Shown: positions 6,761-15,789 of the stretch, one piece after another
How the letters are laid out: each line of letters begins with the position of its first letter
Position numbering within the stretch: the stretch's first letter is position 1
The notes under the pieces: model-generated
What the model was told of the DNA's origin: nothing
What the model saw: only the letters and a program-made list of their open reading frames with translations
The model's database searches: none
Position numbers and translations under genes: made by a program
Source: Prevotellaceae bacterium UBA4361
GTDB taxonomy: Bacteria; Bacteroidota; Bacteroidia; Bacteroidales; Bacteroidaceae
Reading direction: 5' to 3'
Assembly: GCA_002393575.1 (NCBI GenBank)
Contig: DGSN01000019.1
Location: 1 to 31,372, forward strand
Length of the DNA stretch: 31,372 nt

Positions 6761-8932
6761 ATGAAAAAGAAAATGTCATTGCAAGAGTCCTTGAAGTATT
6801 ACTTCGGTTTCGATACTTTCAAAGGCGACCAAGAGGCTATCATCCGAAACCTGCTTGATGGCAATGATACCTTTGTGTTGATGCCAACAGGAGGCGGCAA
6901 GTCGTTGTGCTACCAGTTGCCTGCCTTGCTGATGGAAGGAACAGCCATTGTGATTTCTCCGCTGATAGCCTTGATGAAAAACCAAGTGGATGCCATTAAA
7001 CACTATTCAGAAGAAGATAATTTGGCGCATTTCCTCAACTCATCGCTCAACAAAGCAAGCATTGAGCAGGTAAAGGAAGACGTGAAGAGCGGAAAGACAA
7101 AGCTGCTGTATGTGGCTCCCGAATCGCTGACGAAGGAGGATAACGTGGAATTCCTTCAATCGGTGAAGATTTCCTTCTATGCAGTCGATGAAGCCCATTG
7201 CATTTCGGAGTGGGGACACGACTTCCGTCCAGAATACCGCAGGATTCGTCCTATCATAGAGAAAATAGGAAAGTCGCCTATCATAGCCCTGACAGCCACG
7301 GCGACAGACAAGGTGCGCACAGACATCAAGAAAAGTTTGGGCATTCCCGATGCCAAGGACTTCAAATCGTCGTTCAACCGACCTAATTTGTATTACGAGG
7401 TACGCTCGAAAACCAAGGACATCGACAAGGACATCATCAAGTTCATCCGCCAGAACGAAGGCAAGAGTGGCATCATTTATTGTCTTTCACGCAAGAAAGT
7501 GGAAGAACTGGCAGAGATACTCCAAGCCAATAAGATTCGTGCAGCCGCTTATCATGCAGGATTGGAACAGCAGGTTCGTTCTGAAACTCAAGACAAGTTC
7601 GTGATGGAGGAAATCGACGTGATTGTGGCAACGATTGCGTTCGGCATGGGTATCGACAAGCCCGATGTGCGGTTTGTCATTCACTACGACATCCCGAAAA
7701 GTCTCGAAGGCTACTACCAGGAAACAGGACGCGCAGGTCGTGACGGAGGAGAAGGTAAGTGCATAGCTTTCTTCACCAAGAAGGACTTGCAGAAATTGGA
7801 GAAGTTCACCGAAGGAAAGCCAGTGGCAGAGCAGGAGATAGGCAGACAGTTGCTGCAAGAGACAGCCAACTATTGCGAGTCCTCTGTCTGCCGAAGGAAA
7901 TTGCTATTGCACTATTTCGGAGAAGAATACCAGCAGGATAATTGTGGCAACTGCGACAATTGCTTGCACCCAAAGAAGCGCACCGATGCGAAGGACTTGC
8001 TGGTATTGGCACTGAAAACCGTGCTGCTGGCCAAGGAAAACTTCAAGATGGAAGTAATCATTGGCATCCTACGTGGCAATGAAACCGAGTTCAGCCTTTC
8101 GCACAAGCACGACCAGCTGGAGACATTCGGTGAAGGAGCAGACGTGGAGGAAACCCTATGGAAGGCAGTGTTCAACCAGGCCATGCTTTCGGGCTATCTG
8201 CATAAGGAAATAGAAAACTATGGCGTACTAAAAGTGACCAAGGAAGGCAAGAAATTCCTGAAGAAACCGACCGAGTTCATGGTGGTTGAGAATAACGATT
8301 TTGACGAAGATGTAGAGACGGTTGATTTGGTACATTCAGGTGGTGCAGACGAGACCCTCTTCTCCATGTTGATGGACTTGAGGAAATCCATTGCCAAGAA
8401 ACTCGATATTCCTGCATACGTTGTATTCCAAGAGAACTCCATCGATGCGATGTGTACGCTCTATCCTATCACGTTGGAAGAAATGCAGAACATTCCAGGC
8501 GTGGGAGCTGGTAAGGCAAAACGCTACGGGCAAGAATTCTGCAATGTCATCAAGAAGTATTGCGAGGAAAACGAGATAGAACGGCCAACCGACATGCGGG
8601 TTCGCACTGTGGCAAACAAGTCGAAACGCAAGGTGGATATCATCCAGCGTATCGACCGACAAGTGGCATTAGACGATATCGCCGAGAGCATGGGACTCGA
8701 TTTCGGAGAGTTGCTCGACGAAGTGGAAGCCATCGTATATAGTGGCACCAAGCTCAACATCGACTATTTCCTTGAGGACGTGATGGATGAGGATGTGGTC
8801 GAAGAGATTTACGACTATTTCAAGGAGAGCGAAACCGACGATTTGGAAGTGGCACTGAGGGCTTTGGACGACTGCTCTGATGATGAAATTCGTTTGGTTC
8901 GTATCAAGTTTATTTCAGAAATGGCCAACTAA
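6761..8932 (+). CDS. recQ: ATP-dependent DNA helicase RecQ
   Basis: This is a 3'-5' superfamily 2 helicase acting in recombination and replication-fork repair. In order it shows: Walker A in MPTGGGKS (about 41-48), DEAH box at 143-146, the aromatic-rich loop HCISEWGHDFRP after it, SALTATAT-like motif III (ALTATAT), and motif VI QETGRAGRDG. The RecQ-Ct zinc site has C372 in CESSVC plus the trio CGNCDNC. An HRDC domain (about 533-605) contains the NIPGVGAGKAKRYG hairpin. A further C-terminal region of about 110 residues, acidic and helix-rich, resembles the extra helix-turn-helix tail seen in Bacteroidetes RecQ. It is monocistronic, with its own promoter and terminator. Confidence in the family is very high. 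Paralogues elsewhere in the genome cannot be excluded. Confidence 0.96.
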   Translation: MKKKMSLQESLKYYFGFDTFKGDQEAIIRNLLDGNDTFVLMPTGGGKSLCYQLPALLMEGTAIVISPLIALMKNQVDAIKHYSEEDNLAHFLNSSLNKASIEQVKEDVKSGKTKLLYVAPESLTKEDNVEFLQSVKISFYAVDEAHCISEWGHDFRPEYRRIRPIIEKIGKSPIIALTATATDKVRTDIKKSLGIPDAKDFKSSFNRPNLYYEVRSKTKDIDKDIIKFIRQNEGKSGIIYCLSRKKVEELAEILQANKIRAAAYHAGLEQQVRSETQDKFVMEEIDVIVATIAFGMGIDKPDVRFVIHYDIPKSLEGYYQETGRAGRDGGEGKCIAFFTKKDLQKLEKFTEGKPVAEQEIGRQLLQETANYCESSVCRRKLLLHYFGEEYQQDNCGNCDNCLHPKKRTDAKDLLVLALKTVLLAKENFKMEVIIGILRGNETEFSLSHKHDQLETFGEGADVEETLWKAVFNQAMLSGYLHKEIENYGVLKVTKEGKKFLKKPTEFMVVENNDFDEDVETVDLVHSGGADETLFSMLMDLRKSIAKKLDIPAYVVFQENSIDAMCTLYPITLEEMQNIPGVGAGKAKRYGQEFCNVIKKYCEENEIERPTDMRVRTVANKSKRKVDIIQRIDRQVALDDIAESMGLDFGELLDEVEAIVYSGTKLNIDYFLEDVMDEDVVEEIYDYFKESETDDLEVALRALDDCSDDEIRLVRIKFISEMAN

Positions 8933-8936
8933 CCAA

Positions 8937-8987
8937 AAGGGTGAAGGATGTGAAATTAAGCAACCATTCTTCACCCTTCTTTTTTTT
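8937..8987 (+). terminator. Rho-independent terminator of recQ
   Basis: The stem AAGGGTGAAG (8937-8946) pairs with CTTCACCCTT (8969-8978) and extends about four more pairs inward with one G-U. It is followed by a run of T. It begins four bases after the recQ stop. Confidence 0.85.
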
Positions 8988-9079
8988 GCTTTTTCATTCT
9001 TCCTTGGCGATGATGAACGAATGGTTTTTCATTCTTCATTTTTTTCCCGCATGATGAATGATTATTCGTAAAAAAAGCG

Positions 9080-9087
9080 TATCTTTG
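9080..9087 (+). promoter_or_regulatory. -7 box (TATCTTTG) for guaB
   Basis: TATCTTTGCAC matches the consensus and predicts a short leader of about 20 bases before the guaB ATG. A -33 element is not evident. Confidence 0.7.
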
Positions 9088-9112
9088 CACGCAATAAAAT
9101 AATTTCAGGAAT

Positions 9113-10588
9113 ATGGCATCTTTTATTGCAGACAAAGTAGTGATGGAAGGTCTGACATTTGATGATGTGCTGTTGATTCCAGCATATTCAGAAGTCCTTC
9201 CGCGTGAGGTATCTCTTTCAACCAAGTTCTCCCGACACATCGATTTGAAAATTCCGTTTGTCACTGCCGCTATGGACACTGTGACTGAGGCTGCTATGGC
9301 CATTGCCATTGCCCGTGAAGGTGGAATCGGCGTGGTGCATAAGAACATGAGTATCGAGGAACAGGCTCGTCAGGTGGCCATCGTGAAGCGTGCTGAGAAT
9401 GGTATGATTTACGACCCTGTGACAATCAAGCGAGGTTCTACGGTGAAGGATGCTCTCGGCATGATGTCGGAATTTCATATTGGCGGCATCCCTGTGGTGG
9501 ATGACGATAACAAGTTGGTGGGTATCGTGACGAACCGCGACCTCCGCTTCCAAACCAATCTGAATGAGCTGATTGACCATGTGATGACGAGTGAGAACCT
9601 GATTGTCACTCATCAGCAGACCGATCTCGACAATGCGTCGCGTATCTTGATGGAGCACAAGATTGAGAAGTTGCCGGTGGTGGATGACGAAAACCGCCTG
9701 ATTGGTTTGATTACTTACAAGGACATCACAAAGGCAAAGGACAAACCTATGGCGTGCAAGGACGAGAAGGGTCGTTTGCGCGTAGCGGCAGGTGTTGGTG
9801 TGACAGCCGATACGTTCCAGCGCATGGAGGCTTTGGTGAAAGCTGGTGTGGACGCCATTGTCATTGATACCGCTCATGGACACTCTAAAGGTGTCATCGA
9901 AAAGGTGCGTGAAGCTAAGGCTGCTTTTCCAAATGTGGATATCGTGGTGGGAAATATCGCTACGGGTGAGGCTGCGAGGATGCTCGTGGAAGCAGGTGCT
10001 GATGCCGTAAAGGTAGGCATTGGTCCTGGCTCTATCTGTACGACCCGTGTGGTTGCAGGCGTAGGTGTTCCTCAGCTGTCGGCTGTGTATGATGTGGCTT
10101 CCGCATTGGAAGGAACAGGTGTGCCTCTCATTGCTGATGGTGGTCTCCGCTATAGTGGTGACATCGTTAAGGCATTGGCTGCTGGAGGAACCAGTGTGAT
10201 GATTGGTTCGCTGGTAGCAGGAACCGAAGAGTCTCCAGGCGAAACGATCCTTTTCAATGGACGTAAGTATAAGTCGTACCGTGGCATGGGTTCGCTGGAG
10301 GCGATGGAGAATGGTTCGAAAGACCGTTATTTCCAGTCGGATGTCGAAGCTAAGAAGTTGGTGCCAGAGGGCATTGCTGGTCGTGTTCCTTACAAAGGTA
10401 CTGTCCAGGAAGTGATTTTCCAATTGGTGGGTGGCTTGCGCTCTGGTATGGGCTATTGTGGTGCAGCCGACATCGATGCTCTGCATGGTGCCAAGTTCAC
10501 TCGCATCACCAGTGCCGGTGTGCTCGAAAGTCATCCGCACGAAGTGATTATCACCAGTGAGGCTCCAAACTACAGCCGTCCTCAATAA
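9113..10588 (+). CDS. guaB: Inosine-5'-monophosphate dehydrogenase
   Basis: This enzyme oxidises IMP to XMP with NAD+, the rate-limiting step of GTP synthesis in the cytoplasm. The 491-aa protein has the canonical layout. The TIM-barrel start is LTFDDVLLIPAYSEVLP. Two CBS domains are inserted (about 97-150 and 160-215; each ends in the G-I-V-T or G-L-I-T strand before RDL/KDI). The barrel then resumes with the catalytic loop GPGSICTTR, where Cys309 is the nucleophile that forms the covalent XMP intermediate. The flap has the Arg-Tyr pair in KSYRGMGSLEAM. It sits alone between two terminators. Its product feeds the GTP pool that the Rel enzyme at 24822-27089 uses. Confidence 0.97.
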   Translation: MASFIADKVVMEGLTFDDVLLIPAYSEVLPREVSLSTKFSRHIDLKIPFVTAAMDTVTEAAMAIAIAREGGIGVVHKNMSIEEQARQVAIVKRAENGMIYDPVTIKRGSTVKDALGMMSEFHIGGIPVVDDDNKLVGIVTNRDLRFQTNLNELIDHVMTSENLIVTHQQTDLDNASRILMEHKIEKLPVVDDENRLIGLITYKDITKAKDKPMACKDEKGRLRVAAGVGVTADTFQRMEALVKAGVDAIVIDTAHGHSKGVIEKVREAKAAFPNVDIVVGNIATGEAARMLVEAGADAVKVGIGPGSICTTRVVAGVGVPQLSAVYDVASALEGTGVPLIADGGLRYSGDIVKALAAGGTSVMIGSLVAGTEESPGETILFNGRKYKSYRGMGSLEAMENGSKDRYFQSDVEAKKLVPEGIAGRVPYKGTVQEVIFQLVGGLRSGMGYCGAADIDALHGAKFTRITSAGVLESHPHEVIITSEAPNYSRPQ

Positions 10589-10668
10589 ATAATTAAGAAT
10601 GAGCGCAGCGCACATTCTTCATTATTAAGTTAATGCAATGATAAAATTGTTAAAATATATTATATGAG

Positions 10669-10699
10669 GTGGTTCCCAAGAGTTTGGGAACCACTTTTT
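10669..10699 (+). terminator. Rho-independent terminator of guaB
   Basis: A perfect 11-bp stem, GTGGTTCCCAA (10669-10679) with TTGGGAACCAC (10684-10694), has a 4-base loop and TTTTT after it. It is 80 bases beyond guaB and directly precedes the promoter of the next gene. An ATG at 10664, upstream of this hairpin, cannot be the start of the following gene. Confidence 0.9.
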
Positions 10700-10712
10700 A
10701 TGATTTTATTCG

Positions 10713-10720
10713 TATCTTTG
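10713..10720 (+). promoter_or_regulatory. -7 box (TATCTTTG) for the PpiC-family gene
   Basis: TATCTTTGCAG lies 14 bases after the guaB terminator and 34 bases before the ATG at 10754. It fixes that ATG as the start. Confidence 0.7.
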
Positions 10721-10753
10721 CAGCCTAATTGTGAAAAAAGAAACAATAAGATA

Positions 10754-12172
10754 ATGAAAAAGATAGCTCTTTTTGCAGTGGGTGCCTTGATGGGACTTTC
10801 TGCTTTTGCCCAGAGCAGCGACCCTGTTCTGATGCACATCAATGGAAATCCAATCACTCGTTCCGAATTTGAATACTCTTTCAATAAGAACAACGCTGAC
10901 GGTGTTCTCGACAAGAAAGATGTAAAGGATTATGTTCAGCTATTTGTTGATTTCAAATTGAAGGTGGAAGCGGCTAAGGATGCTGGCATCGACACCATTT
11001 CTGCCATTCGCAAGGAGTTGCATGGCTACAAGGAACAAATGGTGATTCCAACATTGGTGGATAGTGATTTCATTGAGCGTGAGGCTCGCAAAACATACGA
11101 ACAGACTGCCCAACATTTTGGTGGTCAAGATATGCTCACAGCTTCACATATTCTCGTTTTGCTTCGTCAGGATGCTGATGAAGCCGCACAGAAAGCTGCT
11201 AAGGCACGTATCGATTCCATTTATGCGGTGCTGAAAGCCGGTGCTGACTTTGCCGAAGTTGCCAAGAGTTGTAGTGACGACAAGGGTTCCGCAGCACGTG
11301 GCGGTTCGCTTGGCCAGTTCGGTAAGGGCATGATGATTCCAGACTTTGAAAAGGCTGCATACGCTTTGCAGAAGGGTGAGATGTCGGAACCAATCAAATC
11401 GACTGTAGGTTACCATATCATCAAGATGGAAGACCGTCATCCTTTTGAGTCATACGAGTTCCACCATGATAACATTCTGAGGTTCTTGGAGCAGAGAGGC
11501 GTGAAGGAAGCGTCTGCCAATGCACTGATTGACTCTGTTGCGAAAAAGGAAGGTGTTTCTCGCGACGTGATTGTCGGTCGTTACTATGATGATTTGATTT
11601 CCAAGGATAGCGATTCAAGAAATCTGGCTCAGGAATACTACGATGGCACTTTGATGTACGAAATCAGTAAGAACCAGATTTGGGATGTGGCAGCCAAGGA
11701 CGAAAATGGTCTTGCTGCTTATTTCAAGGCAAATAAGAAGAAATATGCTTGGGACTCTCCTCGTTTCCGTGGCTTGATTCTTCATGGCAAGGATGAAGCG
11801 GTGATAGCAAGTGCCAAGAAACTTGTGAAAGGTGTGAATGAAGAAAACTGGCCAACCACGATTGTCAAGGGTTTGAACAACGACTCGGTGAAAGTGATTC
11901 GCGTGGAGCATGGCATCTACAAGCAGGGCGACAGTAAGGCTGTTGATAACCTTGTGTTCAAGACTGGTGCAGAAATCAAGCCTATGAAGGATTATCCTGT
12001 TACGGATGTGTTGGGTAAGAAACTGAAGAAGCCTCAGACCTATAAGGACGTGAAGGGCCAGGTGACAACCGATTATCAAGCTCAGTGCGAAAAGGAATGG
12101 GTGGAAAGTCTCAGAAAGAAATATCCTGTTGACATTGACGAAAGTGTATTAGCAACAGTGAACAAGCATTGA
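10754..12172 (+). CDS. Periplasmic peptidyl-prolyl isomerase, parvulin (PpiC/PrsA-like)
   Basis: The gene encodes a predicted exported parvulin-type foldase of 472 aa that would assist folding of outer-membrane or periplasmic proteins. The signal peptide is MKKIALFAVGALMGLSAFA, cleaved before Q20. A SurA-N-like helical segment (about 25-125) is followed by one PpiC domain (about 129-228) with typical motifs: ASHILV, FAEVAKSCSDD, GGSLGQFGKGMMIPDFEKAAYAL and STVGYHIIKMEDR. The C-terminal half (about 230-472) has no recognised catalytic motif and is probably chaperone-like. A longer frame opens at 10664, but it crosses the guaB terminator and the -7 box, so I use the ATG at 10754. The next gene is a SurA-like protein, which fits a shared role in outer-membrane biogenesis. 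Confidence 0.9.
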   Translation: MKKIALFAVGALMGLSAFAQSSDPVLMHINGNPITRSEFEYSFNKNNADGVLDKKDVKDYVQLFVDFKLKVEAAKDAGIDTISAIRKELHGYKEQMVIPTLVDSDFIEREARKTYEQTAQHFGGQDMLTASHILVLLRQDADEAAQKAAKARIDSIYAVLKAGADFAEVAKSCSDDKGSAARGGSLGQFGKGMMIPDFEKAAYALQKGEMSEPIKSTVGYHIIKMEDRHPFESYEFHHDNILRFLEQRGVKEASANALIDSVAKKEGVSRDVIVGRYYDDLISKDSDSRNLAQEYYDGTLMYEISKNQIWDVAAKDENGLAAYFKANKKKYAWDSPRFRGLILHGKDEAVIASAKKLVKGVNEENWPTTIVKGLNNDSVKVIRVEHGIYKQGDSKAVDNLVFKTGAEIKPMKDYPVTDVLGKKLKKPQTYKDVKGQVTTDYQAQCEKEWVESLRKKYPVDIDESVLATVNKH

Positions 12173-12416
12173 ATTTTTAAAGTTTAGAGTTTAACGTTTG
12201 GCGTGAAGAGATAAAAGTGAAAAAAGCCTCTTCCCCCAACCCAGCCCCCTCCAGCTCCCCCGAGGGGGAGAGAAAGGCGAGGGGAGTGGATAGAGAGGAA
12301 AAAAATCCTTTTAAATCCTTAAAATCCCCTGATTTGTGTTTAGGGTTTAGTGTTTAGGGTTTAGTGTAATCCCTTAAATCCTTTAAATCCCTGATTAAAA
12401 ACTTAAAAACTCAGAA
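12173..12416. repeat. Intergenic repeats: C-rich hairpin and TTTAGGG/TTAAATCC words
   Basis: The 244-base gap contains a pyrimidine-rich element, CCCCCTCCAGCTCCCCC followed by GAGGGGGAG, with a strong CTCCCCC/GGGGGAG hairpin (about 12257-12272). A close relative lies at 20479-20509. It also holds two copies of GTTTAGGGTTTAGT (about 12337-12366) and two copies of a TTAAATCC...CCCTGATT block (about 12310-12333 and 12372-12396). No promoter box was found, so the downstream surA-like gene may be read from the upstream promoter through this element. Confidence 0.55.
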
Positions 12417-13778
12417 ATGTATAAAAAAATTGCAATCTTTGCATGTACGCTTCTGCTCTCGCTTCCTCTTCTGGCGCAAGACAATGTGATTGACGAGGTG
12501 ATTTGGGTGGTGGGCGAAGAAGCCATCCTCAAGTCGGATGTGGAGCAGTCGAGGCTGGAGGCTCAATCTATGGGACAACGCATAGATGGCGACCCCTATT
12601 GTGTGATACCAGAGCAGTTGGCTGTTCAAAAACTGTTTCTTCATCAGGCTGCCATCGACAGTGTGCAGGTGACGGACAGCGAAGTGCTTCAGGATGTGGA
12701 ACGAAGAATCAACTACTATATTCAGCAGATTGGTTCTAAGGAAAAGATGGAGGAATACTTTGGCAAGACTACCACTCAGATTCGTGAGCAGCTCTACGAC
12801 ATGGTGAAGAATGAGTATCTCATTTCCGAGGTGCGTAAAAATCTGGTGAAAGACATCAAGGTGACTCCTGCCCAAGTGCGCCAGTACTTCAAGGGTGTGC
12901 CTGAGGACAGCATTCCTTTCATTCCAACAAAATATGAGGTTCAGTTGTTTGTCATCAATCCACGAGTTTCTGTGGAGGAAATCAATCGTGTGAAAGATGA
13001 ACTGCGTGAATACACGGAGCGTGTGAATAGCGGTAAGTCGCAGTTTTCCACCTTGGCACTGATGTACTCGGAAGACAAGGAAAGTGCTGCTCATGGTGGT
13101 GAATTGGGATTCATCACACGTATGGATGTGGTACCAGAGTTTGCCAATGTCGCTTTCAACCTGACAGACCCTAAGATTGTGTCAAAAATTGTTGAAAGCG
13201 AATACGGTTTCCATATCATTCAGCTCATTGAGAAGCGTGGCGACCGCATCAATGTGCGCCACATCTTGAAGAAGCCAAGAGTAAGTGATGCAGAACTGAC
13301 GGAGGCTATCATGCACATGGATTCCATCATGATGGATGTGAACGACAACAAATTCACTTTCGAACAAGCTGTTTCGTCATTGTCGGAAGACAAGGACACG
13401 CGTGCCAACTACGGAATCATGGTGAATAAGAACAGAGAAAGTGAATTGTATGGAACGCCTAAATTCGAGCTTAAAGACATGCCACCTGAAGTGGCAAAGA
13501 CCATTTCAAACATGAACGTGGGCGACATGTCGAAACCGTTTGTGATGGTGAATGACAAGGGCAAGGAAGTGGTTGCCGTCGCCAAGTTGAGAAGTAAGGT
13601 GAACGGACATCGCGCCACGATGAAGGACGACTATCAGGATTTGCAGAATGTGATGATTGAGAAGAAAAGTGCAGAGAAGATAGAATCGTGGATTCGTGAG
13701 ATGCAGAAGAAAACTTACGTGAAAATCAACAAGGACTGGCAAAATTGTGAATTTAACTATCCTGGCTGGATTAAATAG
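12417..13778 (+). CDS. SurA-like periplasmic chaperone/peptidyl-prolyl isomerase
   Basis: The 453-aa exported protein has signal peptide MYKKIAIFACTLLLSLPLLA, cleaved before Q21. A SurA-type N-terminal domain starts with DEVIWVVGEEAILKSDVEQ, where the residues after VVGEE match the V-N-x-x-I-L-x-S-D-V pattern of SurA proteins. Two PpiC-type domains follow (about 174-278 and 280-395). The first is the better conserved (FSTLALMYSEDKESAAHGGELGFITR, EYGFHIIQLIEKRGD). The second is divergent and may be non-catalytic. SurA escorts beta-barrel proteins to the BAM complex in proteobacteria; the same role here is inference. It lies between another parvulin and an OstA-like gene, consistent with an envelope-assembly operon. 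Confidence 0.88.
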   Translation: MYKKIAIFACTLLLSLPLLAQDNVIDEVIWVVGEEAILKSDVEQSRLEAQSMGQRIDGDPYCVIPEQLAVQKLFLHQAAIDSVQVTDSEVLQDVERRINYYIQQIGSKEKMEEYFGKTTTQIREQLYDMVKNEYLISEVRKNLVKDIKVTPAQVRQYFKGVPEDSIPFIPTKYEVQLFVINPRVSVEEINRVKDELREYTERVNSGKSQFSTLALMYSEDKESAAHGGELGFITRMDVVPEFANVAFNLTDPKIVSKIVESEYGFHIIQLIEKRGDRINVRHILKKPRVSDAELTEAIMHMDSIMMDVNDNKFTFEQAVSSLSEDKDTRANYGIMVNKNRESELYGTPKFELKDMPPEVAKTISNMNVGDMSKPFVMVNDKGKEVVAVAKLRSKVNGHRATMKDDYQDLQNVMIEKKSAEKIESWIREMQKKTYVKINKDWQNCEFNYPGWIK

Positions 13779-13821
13779 TGATAAGATTTTGAAAAAGAAC
13801 AATACATACAAGAACAGGAAT

Positions 13822-15444
13822 ATGAAACTGCTGGCCAGTTTCATATTCTTGCTTTGTGTATGTGTGGTGATGGCAACTGTTCCTGACGACAGGAATCGAC
13901 GAAAGAAAAACACCGACTCGCGTATTCATCTCATCCATTCCGATGTGCTTTACAAGAACAGTCAAGACCCTCATGCTGAAGTGCTCGTGGGGCATGTGAA
14001 ACTGAGCCATGAAGGACTGTATCTCGATTGCGATAGTGCCAAGTTCTATCGCGAGGACAATTCTTTCGATGGTTTTGGCCATGTGGTGATGACGCAGGGC
14101 GACACTCTACGCTTGACGTGTGACACTTTTTTCTACGATGGGTATGCCATGAAAGCCCGAGCACGAGGACGAGTGCATCTTTACCATAAGAAGACGAAAC
14201 TTGTGACTGAGAACTTGGATTACGACCGTGTGTATGGTGTCGGAATGTATATCGATGGCGGAACGCTCTATGATGGCGACAATGTGTTGGTGTCTGATTG
14301 GGGACAATACACTCCTGCTACCCACGAGGCATTCTTCACGGAGAATGTGCAACTGACCAATCCGAAGTTCAACATGGTTTCCGACACGCTGTATTATTAT
14401 ACCGATACCGAAGTCGCCAAGATTGAATCTCCTACCAACATCATTTCCAATGATAGCACATTTGTGTATGGTGTGAAAGGTGAGTATTTCACGAAGCAGG
14501 GTAGGGCAAGTCTGCTCAATCGTTCCTATATTATTAAGGATATGCGCAAGATTGTGGGCGACAGCCTGCATAGCGACAAGGACACTGGGGTGGATGAGGC
14601 TTTTGGCAACGTGATTATCACTGACGATGAAAATCAGTGTATGCTACTCGGAAACTACTGCAAGTATTATGAGAATACAGGGGATGCAATGGCAACTGAC
14701 AGCGCCATTGTGAAGGAGTATTCATCGCCCGACACTTTGTATGTTCATGCCGATACTCTCAAGATGTTCACCTACAACATGAATACCGACTCGGTCTATC
14801 GAAACCTCCATGCGTATCATAAGGTGAGGATGTTCCGAAGAGACGTGCAAGGGGTGTGCGACTCGCTTGTCAGTTTGCAGTTGGATTCATGTACCTACAT
14901 GTATGGACAACCGATTTTGTGGAATGAAAACCAGCAGATATTTGGTGAGGAAATCCGCATTTACAACAATGACAGCACAATCGATTGGGTACACATCATC
15001 AATCAGGCGATGACCATCGAACAAGTGGATTCTGCGTCCTTCAACCAAGTGGCTTCGAAAGAAATGATGAGCTACTTCGTGAATGGAGAAATCGAACACA
15101 ACGAGGCACATGGCAATGTCTATGTGGTTTATTACCTCGATGAGGACGATGGTTCGCGAATGGGTGTTCTCTATGCAGAATCCACCGACATGAATCTTTT
15201 CATGAAGAACAAGAAGGTGTCGAAAGTGTGGATGCCAAGCAATAGCGGAATGATGTATCCTCCGCTGAAAGTTCCTCACGACAGGCAATACCTTAGCCAG
15301 TTTGCTTGGTTCGATTACATTCGGCCCAAGGACAAGGATGATATTTTTGAGTGGAGAAACAAGGACGAAAAGAACATCCTGAAGAAAACGGAAACAAAAA
15401 CAGTCCCTCTTCAGAAACTTTCCGACCTTGAACTCAACGAGTGA
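13822..15444 (+). CDS. OstA-like protein (LptA/OstA domain), lipopolysaccharide transport or envelope assembly
   Basis: The 540-aa exported protein begins MKLLASFIFLLCVCVVMA, a plausible signal peptide. The body consists of repeated short beta-strands of the OstA/LptA type, e.g. IHLIHSDVLYKNSQDPHA, VLVGHVKLSHEGLYLDCDSA, MTQGDTLRLTCDTFFYDG and LYDGDNVLVSDWGQYTP. This is the beta-jellyroll pattern of the LptA family, which bridges LPS across the periplasm. The C-terminal part includes DWVHIINQAMTIEQVDSASFNQV, a region also typical of Bacteroidetes OstA-like proteins. A GTG-initiated frame opens at 13747, inside the upstream gene. ATG 13822 is preferred because it starts a signal peptide and is preceded by AGGA. 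It lies 43 bases after the SurA-like gene and is probably in one operon with it. Confidence 0.85.
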   Translation: MKLLASFIFLLCVCVVMATVPDDRNRRKKNTDSRIHLIHSDVLYKNSQDPHAEVLVGHVKLSHEGLYLDCDSAKFYREDNSFDGFGHVVMTQGDTLRLTCDTFFYDGYAMKARARGRVHLYHKKTKLVTENLDYDRVYGVGMYIDGGTLYDGDNVLVSDWGQYTPATHEAFFTENVQLTNPKFNMVSDTLYYYTDTEVAKIESPTNIISNDSTFVYGVKGEYFTKQGRASLLNRSYIIKDMRKIVGDSLHSDKDTGVDEAFGNVIITDDENQCMLLGNYCKYYENTGDAMATDSAIVKEYSSPDTLYVHADTLKMFTYNMNTDSVYRNLHAYHKVRMFRRDVQGVCDSLVSLQLDSCTYMYGQPILWNENQQIFGEEIRIYNNDSTIDWVHIINQAMTIEQVDSASFNQVASKEMMSYFVNGEIEHNEAHGNVYVVYYLDEDDGSRMGVLYAESTDMNLFMKNKKVSKVWMPSNSGMMYPPLKVPHDRQYLSQFAWFDYIRPKDKDDIFEWRNKDEKNILKKTETKTVPLQKLSDLELNE

Positions 15445-15495
15445 ATCCTGTCCTTTATTCGTTTTCGTCTTCTTTTTCGATAAAAATCAATAGCT

Positions 15496-15789
15496 ATGGG
15501 TTTATTCACAACTCGAAAACCAAGAGGTTTTCATCACAACTACATTTACTACGACCCTCGAAAGGAAAAACTACAGAAGATAGAGGAAAAAGTCAAGAGA
15601 GAAATGGGTGTGCTTCCACCAAAAGAATTTTCCCCCGAAGATTTGAGAGGTAAGTTTGTGGATGCTACCAAGCACCTGAAACGCCGCAAGGAAAGTGGTA
15701 AGAAACCCGTTTCCAATGGCATTCTCGTGATGATTATTGTTGCTTTGATTTTTTTGATGAAATATCTATCTACAGGTAAATTGTTCTAA
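15496..15789 (+). CDS. Small conserved membrane protein upstream of mutL (97 aa)
   Basis: The function is not known. The protein begins with a basic segment (MGLFTTRKPRGFHHNYIYYD), continues with a charged, partly helical stretch (residues 20-70, rich in Lys and Glu), and ends in one membrane-spanning segment (about 74-90, GILVMIIVALIFLMKYL). The predicted topology is a cytoplasmic N-terminus with a C-terminal tail anchor. Its TAA stop is immediately followed by the ATG of mutL, so the two are probably translationally coupled. A small protein of this type in this position is, as far as I recall, common in Bacteroidales. Confidence 0.8.
   Translation: MGLFTTRKPRGFHHNYIYYDPRKEKLQKIEEKVKREMGVLPPKEFSPEDLRGKFVDATKHLKRRKESGKKPVSNGILVMIIVALIFLMKYLSTGKLF

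Noticed and set aside
12337..12366. Telomere-like TTTAGGG repeats
   Set aside because: Only two imperfect units inside a repeat-rich gap of a bacterial chromosome; similar low-complexity words occur in other gaps.
15441..15653. 70-codon open frame overlapping the small membrane protein gene
   Set aside because: Out of frame with the better supported 97-aa protein, which has a membrane segment and is coupled to mutL.
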